DNA of 64,000 bases from an uncultured Arenicella sp. (GTDB lineage Bacteria; Pseudomonadota; Gammaproteobacteria; Arenicellales; Arenicellaceae), in assembly GCA_937974565.1 (NCBI GenBank), contig CALJWL010000029.1, positions 1-64,000 on the forward strand, in the 5' to 3' direction. Within the stretch, counting starts at the first letter, position 1; every line of letters starts with the position of its first letter. Below, in pieces: positions 57,185 through 64,000 of this stretch. Position numbers and translations under genes: made by a program. A model generated the notes under the pieces. It was not told the origin of the DNA, searched no databases, and was given only the letters and a program-made list of their open reading frames with translations.

Positions 57185-57805
57185 ATGGCTCAGTATTTTA
57201 ATATTCACGCACAAACCCCACAGCGCAGGCTTATTATCCAAGCGGCAGACATTGTGCGATCAGGGGGGCTGGTGGCCTATCCAACGGATTCCAGTTACGC
57301 TTTGGGTTGCCATTTGGATGATAAGAAAGCGGTGGAACGGATTCGTCGTATTCGTAAGTTAGATCGGCATCATAATTTCACTTTGGTGGCCAGTGAGCTT
57401 AAGCAAGTGGCGCAATTTGCGAAAATTGATAACCAACAATACCGCCTTATTAAGTCACTGGCACCAGGGCCTTACACCTTCATTTTGAATGCCAAACGTT
57501 TAGTGCCTAACAGATTGGTACACCCCAAACGCAGAACTATTGGTGTTCGTTTACCAGACAATAACATTGTGCGTGAGCTTTTGGATGAGCTTGGAGAGCC
57601 TATTATGTCTTCCAGTTTGATTATGCCAGAAGAGTCGATGGCTTTAGGCGATCCAGAGGAGATTCGAGCGCGATTAGAACACGACGTGGACTTGGTGATC
57701 GATTCTGGTGTGGTGACCAACCAACCCTCCACTGTGATTGATTTGCACGATGATAATCTTAGAATTTTGCGCCAAGGTGTTGGTGAGATCGATTTTCTAT
57801 TGTAA
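57185..57805 (+). CDS. yciO: YciO family (Sua5/YrdC-like) protein
   Basis: This 206-residue protein has the YciO pattern FNIHAQTPQRRLIIQAADIV at the N-terminus, LVAYPTDSSYALGC and KTIGVR-like RRTIGVRLPDN. The family shares the YrdC fold used to make threonylcarbamoyl-AMP for tRNA modification, but YciO differs from TsaC and its role is not settled. It starts 19 bases after folK, without a strong Shine-Dalgarno. The order folK-yciO-trpS suggests one operon. Confidence 0.9.
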   Translation: MAQYFNIHAQTPQRRLIIQAADIVRSGGLVAYPTDSSYALGCHLDDKKAVERIRRIRKLDRHHNFTLVASELKQVAQFAKIDNQQYRLIKSLAPGPYTFILNAKRLVPNRLVHPKRRTIGVRLPDNNIVRELLDELGEPIMSSSLIMPEESMALGDPEEIRARLEHDVDLVIDSGVVTNQPSTVIDLHDDNLRILRQGVGEIDFLL

Positions 57806-57907
57806 TCAGTTTTTTCTCTAAAAGTAGGTGTTTCTATAGAGTTACAAGCCCGCAACCGTTATTCTTCGAATTAAACCGTTAAACATCAAACTTATATAAT
57901 TTCACCC

Positions 57908-59128
57908 ATGATTTCGAAACCCGGACAATCCAACCGAGTCGTCTCAGGTATGCGCCCAACGGGCCGCCTGCATTTAGGCCACTACCACGGTGTACTCAAA
58001 AACTGGGTTGAGCTTCAACATGAATACGACTGCTACTTTTTTGTCGCTGATTGGCATGCGTTAACGACGTTGTATGAAGAGGATTCTGACACCATAAACT
58101 CGAACGTTTGGGAGATGGTAATCGACTGGTTGGCCGTTGGGGTTGACCCAAGTCAAGCCACCTTGTTTATTCAATCACGGGTGCCAGAACACGCCGAATT
58201 AAATTTATTGCTATCAATGATGACACCGCTGGGTTGGTTGGAGCGTGTGCCGACCTATAAAGATCAACAAGCGAAGCTTAGTGAAAAAGACCTATCTACT
58301 CATGGTTTTTTAGGCTACCCAGTGCTGCAAGCGGCGGATATCTTGCTTTATCACGCTTCTAAGGTGCCTGTTGGTGAAGACCAAGTGCCTCACATTGAAT
58401 TAACTCGAGAAATCGCGCGCCGCTTTAACTATTTATACGGCCGTGAGCCGGGTTTTGAAGAGAAAGCGGAAGAAGCCATTAGAAAACTGGGGAAAAAAGG
58501 CGCAAAATTGTATCGAAATTTGCGCAATGCCTATACTGAGCGTGGAGATCACGAAGCCCTGGAGAAGGCGCACGCATTGTTGGCGAGCAATCAGAACTTA
58601 AGCAACGCCGAGCAAGAACGGCTATACGGTTACTTAGAAGGCGGTGGTCGCACCATTTTGGCTGAGCCCGAGTCTGCTTTGACCGAAGCGTCGAAATTAC
58701 CCGGTTTGGATGGCGACAAAATGTCTAAATCATACGGTAATACCATTGCCCTGAGAGATGACCCGGCGCGCATTGAAAAAGAGGTCAGAAGCATGCCCAC
58801 CGACCCAGCGCGAGTGCGCCGCAATGATCCTGGTGACCCCGCTAAATGCCCTGTATGGCAGTTCCATCACGTGTACTCTGATCAAAGCACACGTGATTGG
58901 GTTGAGGAAGGTTGCCGTACATCTGGCATCGGTTGCTTGGATTGTAAGCAGCCTTTGATTGAGTCTCTGTTGAAAGAACAAAAAGACATTGCTGAGCGTG
59001 CGGAACCTTACATTGAAGACCCGACCTTGGTGCGGAATATCATTGCCGATGGGTGTGAGAAGGCGCGTGAAACTGCCGATGAGACCATGGAGCAAGTTCG
59101 CGCCAGTATGAGATTGGATTATTATTAA
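57908..59128 (+). CDS. trpS: Tryptophanyl-tRNA synthetase, long form
   Basis: This 406-residue class I synthetase has the HIGH-like motif RPTGRLHLGHYHG (residues 17-29) and the KMSKS motif DGDKMSKSYGN. Between about residues 180 and 250 there is an inserted helical segment with GEKKGAKLY-like and NLSNAEQERLYGYLEGGG sequence. E. coli TrpS is 334 residues; longer forms with this insert are known in Pseudomonas and relatives. There is no Shine-Dalgarno before the ATG, so translation may depend on a short leader. It is followed by scpA. Confidence 0.95.
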   Translation: MISKPGQSNRVVSGMRPTGRLHLGHYHGVLKNWVELQHEYDCYFFVADWHALTTLYEEDSDTINSNVWEMVIDWLAVGVDPSQATLFIQSRVPEHAELNLLLSMMTPLGWLERVPTYKDQQAKLSEKDLSTHGFLGYPVLQAADILLYHASKVPVGEDQVPHIELTREIARRFNYLYGREPGFEEKAEEAIRKLGKKGAKLYRNLRNAYTERGDHEALEKAHALLASNQNLSNAEQERLYGYLEGGGRTILAEPESALTEASKLPGLDGDKMSKSYGNTIALRDDPARIEKEVRSMPTDPARVRRNDPGDPAKCPVWQFHHVYSDQSTRDWVEEGCRTSGIGCLDCKQPLIESLLKEQKDIAERAEPYIEDPTLVRNIIADGCEKARETADETMEQVRASMRLDYY

Positions 59129-59162
59129 TGGCTGTTTTTAAGGCCATGAGTTGAAACTTGCA

Positions 59163-60068
59163 ATGTCTGAAGATCAAAAAAGCCCGTCAGTCGAAAGTGA
59201 ACCGGAGAGTAAGTCTGAGAACGTAAGTTCGGCTTCGGCTGCTAACCCAATTCAGGCGCAGAAAGACCCGCAAAGCACAGCCGATAAAGCCTATGCTGAT
59301 AGCCTGCGTGCGGTTGTTATGGGGGAGGTGATGAATGAGTGGCCACAAGACCTGTTTATTCCACCTGACGCACTTGAAGTAGTGCTTGATAGTTTCGAAG
59401 GGCCTCTGGATCTTCTGTTGTATTTGATCAGAAAGCAGAATCTGGATATTTTAAATATTCCCGTGGCGGATATTACTCGTCAATATATGACGTACGTTGA
59501 ATTAATGCGATCGGCCAACTTGGATCTTGCTGCCGAATACTTAGTGATGGCGGCGCTTTTAGGTGAGATTAAATCTCGTATGTTACTGCCCAAACCCAAA
59601 GAAGAGTTTGACGACGATGAAGACCCTATGGCGGCGTTGATTCGTCGTTTGCAAGAGTACGAACGATTCAGCGAAGCGGCAACGCAATTGGACGATCGCC
59701 CCAGAATGGAGCGAGACATTTATGCCGCCAACGCCTTATTTGATGACCCAACCCCTCCTGACGTAAAAGCGCAAGTGTCGCTGGAGCAGTTGGTGAAATC
59801 GTATCAGTCAGTGATGGATCGCGCGGATGCCAACCAGCACATGAACATCTCACGTGAAACACTGTCCATGCGTGAGCGTATGACGTCGATTTTGCAGCGT
59901 TTACAAGACGCCGACTACCTGCGTTTTGAAGACCTTTTCACGCACGCTGAAGGTCGCTTAGGCGTGGTCGTGACTTTCATCGCGCTGCTGGAATTGTTTC
60001 GTGATGATATGTTGATTGTCGTGCAAAACGAACCCTTAGCACCAATACACATTAAGCGTGCTGCGTAA
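59163..60068 (+). CDS. scpA: Segregation and condensation protein A
   Basis: This 301-residue protein contains LDSFEGPLDLLLYLIRKQNL (residues about 76-95) and DITRQYMTYVELM, then AAEYLVMAALLGEIKSRMLLPK, the ScpA kleisin signature. ScpA bridges SMC heads (or MukB-independent SMC) with ScpB to organise chromosomes. The N-terminal 60 residues are polar and low in complexity. The start is ATG 59163, or TTG 59151 with AAGG upstream. It overlaps nothing; scpB follows 24 bases later. Confidence 0.95.
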   Translation: MSEDQKSPSVESEPESKSENVSSASAANPIQAQKDPQSTADKAYADSLRAVVMGEVMNEWPQDLFIPPDALEVVLDSFEGPLDLLLYLIRKQNLDILNIPVADITRQYMTYVELMRSANLDLAAEYLVMAALLGEIKSRMLLPKPKEEFDDDEDPMAALIRRLQEYERFSEAATQLDDRPRMERDIYAANALFDDPTPPDVKAQVSLEQLVKSYQSVMDRADANQHMNISRETLSMRERMTSILQRLQDADYLRFEDLFTHAEGRLGVVVTFIALLELFRDDMLIVVQNEPLAPIHIKRAA

Positions 60069-60092
60069 TCGATTTACTTGTTGAGCAACACT

Positions 60093-61019
60093 ATGACACA
60101 AGATGATTCTAATAAAGATAAACCGTCTGAAACTGACGAGCCGTTACCACAAGAAAACCTGGCCACTGATCAGGAAAATGATGAGCAGGTGGAAGATAAA
60201 CAGGCTGACAGTCACGCGCTTGACAGTGAGTTGGCCAATATTATTGAAGCGGCGCTCTATGCGGCGAAAGAGCCGCTCGGCGTGCGTAAGCTCGCGTCAT
60301 TATTTCCTGATGATGCCCAGCCAACCAAAGTTGATATTCAAAATGTCATTCTCACTCTGCAACAACAGTGTGAATATCGTGGCATAGAGTTAAGGCGCAT
60401 TGGCACTGGCTGGCGTTATCAAACCAAAGAGAAATACGCGCCGTGGTTACGTAAACTAAGTGGCCAAAAGGCCCCACGTTATTCGCGTGCTTTGCTAGAA
60501 ACGCTATCAATAATTGCTTATCGGCAACCAGTAACACGTGGTGACATTGAAGAAATTCGTGGTGTGGGTGTTAGCAGTGATACAATTCGTGCGTTGGAAG
60601 AACGCGGCTGGGTGGCTCAGATTGGGCACCGTGATGTGCCTGGCCGACCGGCTCTATTTGGTACATCGCAAGGTTTTTTAGAGTACTTCAACATGACCAG
60701 CTTGAGTGAGCTGCCAGAGCTAATGGAAAAGCGTGAGTTGCGTGCTATTGCCAATGAAATGAACTTAACATTGCCAATGGACGGAGTGCAAAATGAGACC
60801 AACACCCCAGATGCCGAAGACCCGAGCAACGCTAACAACTCAGATGCCTCAGACCATGATGAAAAGGCCAAAGTGATAGAGCTTCACCCAATGGACACTG
60901 AACGTACACTCGAGGTTGAAAGCTCAACAGCGGCTGAAAAAACACTCGATGAGCCGATCAAAGAAGAAACAGATTCAGAAGTCGATTCAGGCCGTGAACC
61001 TGAACAGGGCGTTGATTGA
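60093..61019 (+). CDS. scpB: Segregation and condensation protein B
   Basis: This 308-residue protein has two winged-helix domains: LANIIEAALYAAKEPLGVRK, then PRYSRALLETLSIIAYRQPVTR and IRGVGVSSDTIRALEERGWV. This matches ScpB (about 190 residues), but acidic, Asn/Asp-rich tails are added at both ends (residues 1-45 and 225-308). It acts with ScpA and SMC. The start is ATG 60093; a TTG at 60078 is also possible. rluB follows ten bases after the stop. Confidence 0.95.
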   Translation: MTQDDSNKDKPSETDEPLPQENLATDQENDEQVEDKQADSHALDSELANIIEAALYAAKEPLGVRKLASLFPDDAQPTKVDIQNVILTLQQQCEYRGIELRRIGTGWRYQTKEKYAPWLRKLSGQKAPRYSRALLETLSIIAYRQPVTRGDIEEIRGVGVSSDTIRALEERGWVAQIGHRDVPGRPALFGTSQGFLEYFNMTSLSELPELMEKRELRAIANEMNLTLPMDGVQNETNTPDAEDPSNANNSDASDHDEKAKVIELHPMDTERTLEVESSTAAEKTLDEPIKEETDSEVDSGREPEQGVD

Positions 61020-61029
61020 CGTGGGGCAA

Positions 61030-62037
61030 ATGGACGATAAGTTACAAAAATTACTGGCTCACGCTGGGCTTGGTTCCAGACGCGAAATAGAAGGCTGGAT
61101 CGATGATGGCCGGGTGACGGTTAATGGTAAGCGAGCCAAATTAGGGGATCGTGCTTCTGCGCAAGATCGGGTATTGGTGGACGGACGCCTGATCGCATTG
61201 CAAGCGGCTCGTTTTGAGCCAATAAAGGCTCTGATATATCACAAGCCTGAGGGTGAAATTTGTACTCGTAAAGACCCCAAAGGGCGGCCCACGGTGTTCG
61301 AAAACCTCCCAGCAATACCGAATGGGCGCTGGGTGTCGATAGGTCGTTTAGACCTGAACACCAGTGGCTTGTTGTTATTTACTAACAACGGAGAATTGGC
61401 GAATAAGTTAATGCACCCATCCACGGGATTGGAGCGTGAGTATTTGGTGCGAATTCGCGGCAGAGCGAGCGATAATACCGTAGAAAAATTAACCCGAAAA
61501 GGCGTGGAGATTGATGGTAAACCAGCCAAGTTTGAGAGTGTGATAGCAGCGGATATGTCGCAAGAGGGCACCAATCACTGGTACAAAGTGATTATAAAAG
61601 AAGGCCGATATCGTGAAGTCAGGCGTATGTGGGACGCCGTTGGCCATACGGTAAGTCGACTAAAGCGTGTTCGATATGGAACCATCAAACTCAACCGCGA
61701 CTTGAAACAAGGTCAGGTTGGCAAGATAGCGCCGATGCAGTTGGAAAAGTTAGTGTCATCGGTCGAGTTGCAAGACATGTTTGCTGCGCAATTGTATTCT
61801 GGTGGTCGCAGCACTGGGGCGAAAAATGCGAAGAAAGCGTCTGAACGACGCGGTGCCAACAAGCCTGGCGCGCTGAGTAAACAGGCGTCAAGTCGTCGTA
61901 ACAAAGAGACTGGCAGTCAAAACTTTAGTAAGAGAAAGTCGAACAAGGTGGCAAATAAAACCACACGTTTTGAGAACAGCATGGAGAGTGGTTCAGGGTC
62001 TGGTAGGCGCAGTAAGAAAAGCCGTAATCGCCGTTAA
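61030..62037 (+). CDS. rluB: 23S rRNA pseudouridine-2605 synthase RluB
   Basis: This 335-residue protein has the N-terminal S4 RNA-binding domain (KLQKLLAHAGLGSRREIEGW) and the RsuA/RluB catalytic motif GRLDLNTSGLLLFTNNGELA with the catalytic Asp. Residues 256-335 are a basic Lys/Arg/Ser-rich tail, like that of other RluB proteins but longer. The ATG at 61030 has GGGG five bases away; a GTG at 61021 would add three residues. The open frame extends upstream into scpB, but that part is not coding. Confidence 0.95.
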   Translation: MDDKLQKLLAHAGLGSRREIEGWIDDGRVTVNGKRAKLGDRASAQDRVLVDGRLIALQAARFEPIKALIYHKPEGEICTRKDPKGRPTVFENLPAIPNGRWVSIGRLDLNTSGLLLFTNNGELANKLMHPSTGLEREYLVRIRGRASDNTVEKLTRKGVEIDGKPAKFESVIAADMSQEGTNHWYKVIIKEGRYREVRRMWDAVGHTVSRLKRVRYGTIKLNRDLKQGQVGKIAPMQLEKLVSSVELQDMFAAQLYSGGRSTGAKNAKKASERRGANKPGALSKQASSRRNKETGSQNFSKRKSNKVANKTTRFENSMESGSGSGRRSKKSRNRR

Positions 62038-62099
62038 TATGTGATGCGCGTTATGCGGTGTTTATTTGCTTTTTCGAAGGGTGTAACAGGAGATTGATA

Positions 62100-62855
62100 A
62101 TGAAGATATCAGTCATTACCGTTGTCTACAATTCCGTTAATACCATTGGGGATGCGATTAAGTCGGTCGCTACCCAGACTCACCCAAATATAGAACATAT
62201 TGTAATTGATGGAGCATCCACCGACGGTACCGTTGATGTGGTTGAGCAATCTAAAAGTGCATTGGCGCACTTTATTTCTGAACCCGATGCGGGTATTTAC
62301 GACGCCATGAATAAAGGCTTGGCACTGGCTACTGGCGACGTGATTGGTTTGCTAAATTCAGATGACGTTTATGCTAACCAACACGTATTGGCTGAGGTAG
62401 CAGCCATACACGAAGACGACGATTTAGACGCGTGTTATGCAGACTTAGTTTACGTTGAAAGTCTTAGTGACACTGAAGTTAAACGTTATTGGCGCTCTCG
62501 TGATTACCAAAAAGGTTTGTGTTTTAAGGGGTGGATGCCCGCTCACCCTACCTTATATGTGAAGTCTCGGGTGTACGCACGTGTTGGTGGCTATAAGCCT
62601 GAACTGGGTAATCAAGCTGATTTGGAGTTTTGTGCCCGTGCGTTTGAGGTTGAAGGTATCAGTAGCAGGTATACGCCAAAAGTATGGGTTAAAATGCGCA
62701 CAGGCGGAGCCTCACAAGCGAATATTATCACCATGATCAAAAGCAATTGGGCCTCGTATGTGGCGTTGAGAAAGCTAGGGTTGAAACGTGACCCCATTCG
62801 TTTTTTTGCAATTAAATTTGGTTCTAAATTGCCACAGTTTTTGACTAGAAAATGA
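62100..62855 (+). CDS. Glycosyltransferase family 2, first of three
   Basis: This 251-residue GT-A protein begins KISVITVVYNSVNTIGDAIK and has the DxD-region motif LLNSDDVYA (about residues 82-90). The later KLGLKRDPIRFFAIK part is typical of colanic-acid/exopolysaccharide GT2 enzymes. It transfers a sugar from a nucleotide-sugar to a growing glycan. AGGAG lies seven bases before the ATG. The ATG of the next gene overlaps its TGA by four bases, so translation is coupled. Confidence 0.9.
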   Translation: MKISVITVVYNSVNTIGDAIKSVATQTHPNIEHIVIDGASTDGTVDVVEQSKSALAHFISEPDAGIYDAMNKGLALATGDVIGLLNSDDVYANQHVLAEVAAIHEDDDLDACYADLVYVESLSDTEVKRYWRSRDYQKGLCFKGWMPAHPTLYVKSRVYARVGGYKPELGNQADLEFCARAFEVEGISSRYTPKVWVKMRTGGASQANIITMIKSNWASYVALRKLGLKRDPIRFFAIKFGSKLPQFLTRK

Positions 62856-63826
62856 GTCTGCTTGTTAAACCTGGGCTGGTTTCCACGATTATTCCTGTTT
62901 TTAATCGCCCCATTTTAGTGGTTGACGCGATTCAATCAGTTCTTGCTCAAACGTATCAAAACATTGAAATCATCGTTGTTGATGATGGTTCTACGGACAG
63001 TACGTCTGAGGTATTGGCTGAGCTGATGGGTAATAAGCCACAGCTAAAAGTGTTTAATCAATCAAACTCGGGCCCTGGTGTCGCTCGGGAACTAGGGCGG
63101 TTAAACGCACGTGGTGAATTCATTCAATATTTGGACAGTGACGACTTGTTACTCCCAACTAAGTTCGAAAGTCAAATTGCGGCTTTTGTTCATCACCCTT
63201 TGGCTGATGTGGCTTATGGGAAAACCGAGCAAATTAAATTTGGTCAGCCACAAAGCGGCGTTGCTCACCGTCGTACTGGCGCTAAACAGGAATCCATGTT
63301 TCCCTTGATGCTAAAGGAGCGGTGGTGGTTCACTTCAACCCCGCTTTATCGGCGTGCGATCGTAGAGGCGGCTGGTCCATGGACGTCAATGATGAATGAG
63401 GAAGACTGGGAATACGATTGCCGAGTCGCAAGCTTTGGCGGCCGCTTAGCCTACGTAAATGAGTTTGTTTCATTACACAGACATCATGGCGATCACCTTT
63501 CCGCTGAGGGGGCGTCTGATCCAGAAAAATTAAAACACAGGGTCATGTCCAGAGCGAAAATTTTTCAACACGCCAAGGCCTATTCAGAACGTGAGGATAA
63601 ACCCGCTGAAATAAAATCAGAAGATTGGGTGGTGTTCAGTAAATACGCGTTCTTACTGGCCAGACAATGCGCTCTTATTGGGTTGACAACCGAAGCCCGT
63701 GCTATGACGTCCATTTCCATTCAAGCGTTAGGGAAAAAGTCTGTGCAGCACAGAGTGTTTCTCAAAATGGTGAAATTGTTAGGCTGGAAAAGAGCAGCCA
63801 GAGCCGTCGAACTGGCGGGGCGCTAG
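62852..63826 (+). CDS. Glycosyltransferase family 2, second of three
   Basis: This 324-residue protein has the GT2 nucleotide-sugar motif VSTIIPVFNRPILVVDAIQS, the IIVVDDGSTDST motif and QYLDSDDLLLP. It overlaps the previous GT2 by four bases (ATGA). The length and C-terminal helices suggest a cytoplasmic enzyme. The substrate is not known. The gene belongs to the start of a surface-polysaccharide locus continuing beyond the window. Confidence 0.9.
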   Translation: MSLLVKPGLVSTIIPVFNRPILVVDAIQSVLAQTYQNIEIIVVDDGSTDSTSEVLAELMGNKPQLKVFNQSNSGPGVARELGRLNARGEFIQYLDSDDLLLPTKFESQIAAFVHHPLADVAYGKTEQIKFGQPQSGVAHRRTGAKQESMFPLMLKERWWFTSTPLYRRAIVEAAGPWTSMMNEEDWEYDCRVASFGGRLAYVNEFVSLHRHHGDHLSAEGASDPEKLKHRVMSRAKIFQHAKAYSEREDKPAEIKSEDWVVFSKYAFLLARQCALIGLTTEARAMTSISIQALGKKSVQHRVFLKMVKLLGWKRAARAVELAGR

Positions 63827-63847
63827 AAGCGTGCTAGGCGTAATTAA

Positions 63848-64000
63848 ATGAATTGTTCTGCAAAAACACAACACAGTGTCAGCGTGGTTATGTCGGTGTA
63901 TGACAAGCCTCAAGACGTGATCAAAACGGTGGAAAGTGTTTTGTCACAAACAGGTGTGCAGTTAGAATTGGTGATCGTCAGTGATGGCGCTTCCGATGAG
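63848..64000 (+). CDS. Glycosyltransferase family 2, third, N-terminal part
   Basis: The window ends after 51 codons. The translation contains VSVVMSVYDKPQDVIKTVES and VIVSDGASDE, typical of the first 50 residues of GT2 enzymes. It starts 21 bases after the previous stop without a clear Shine-Dalgarno. The rest is outside the window. Confidence 0.8.
   Translation, partial: MNCSAKTQHSVSVVMSVYDKPQDVIKTVESVLSQTGVQLELVIVSDGASDE

Overview
The window looks like a chromosomal segment of a marine, polysaccharide-degrading gammaproteobacterium with mid-range GC. The evidence is the gene order tuf-tRNA-Trp-secE-nusG-rplKAJL-rpoBC, the order tig-clpP-clpX-lon-hupB, the order yciO-trpS-scpA-scpB-rluB, bacterial tRNA genes with encoded CCA, and an alginate-degradation operon. 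The species cannot be fixed from sequence reading alone.

Layout: (1) 1-13.6 kb is the translation/transcription block: end of tuf with its terminator, tRNA-Trp, secE, nusG, rplK, rplA, an L10-type leader, rplJ, rplL, a long processing-type hairpin, rpoB, rpoC and a strong terminator. The rpsL-rpsG-fusA genes do not follow rpoC. (2) 13.6-29.6 kb is accessory: an OmpA-like protein, a saccharopine-dehydrogenase-like reductase, a very large gingipain-type (C25) secreted peptidase, an alpha/beta hydrolase, a decayed LysR regulator facing an SDR gene, small membrane and periplasmic proteins, a GH43 glycosidase, a YeiH-type transporter, a secreted Sel1/TPR-like protein and an acetyl-CoA hydrolase/transferase family protein. 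(3) 29.7-37.7 kb (minus strand) is a compact alginate module: PL6 lyase, PL17 oligo-alginate lyase, a hexuronate-type MFS permease and an SDR that probably reduces DEH, with a DUF2891 protein upstream. A RpiB/LacA/LacB-family isomerase and a lone initiator tRNA lie just beyond it. (4) 41-54 kb is protein quality control: htpG with a clear heat-shock promoter and its own terminator, a Pro-Arg-His-Leu tRNA cluster, tig, clpP, clpX, lon, hupB, then xerD. (5) 54.7-62 kb is pcnB (with a long Gly/Asn/Arg-rich tail), folK, yciO, trpS, scpA, scpB and rluB. (6) From 62.1 kb to the right edge there are three consecutive family-2 glycosyltransferases, probably the start of a surface-polysaccharide locus.

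How the parts fit: the alginate module should depolymerise alginate outside or in the periplasm (PL6), cut the oligomers to monomers (PL17), import the monomer (MFS) and reduce it towards 2-keto-3-deoxygluconate (SDR). The KDG kinase and aldolase steps must be encoded elsewhere. No CRISPR array, prophage or intact insertion sequence was seen. The strongest candidates for new biology are modest: the isomerase beside the alginate genes, the DUF2891 gene upstream of them, the secreted C25 peptidase outside Bacteroidetes, the RGG-like tail of poly(A) polymerase, an initiator tRNA with an unusual first base pair, and a few unannotated micro-ORFs and hairpins.
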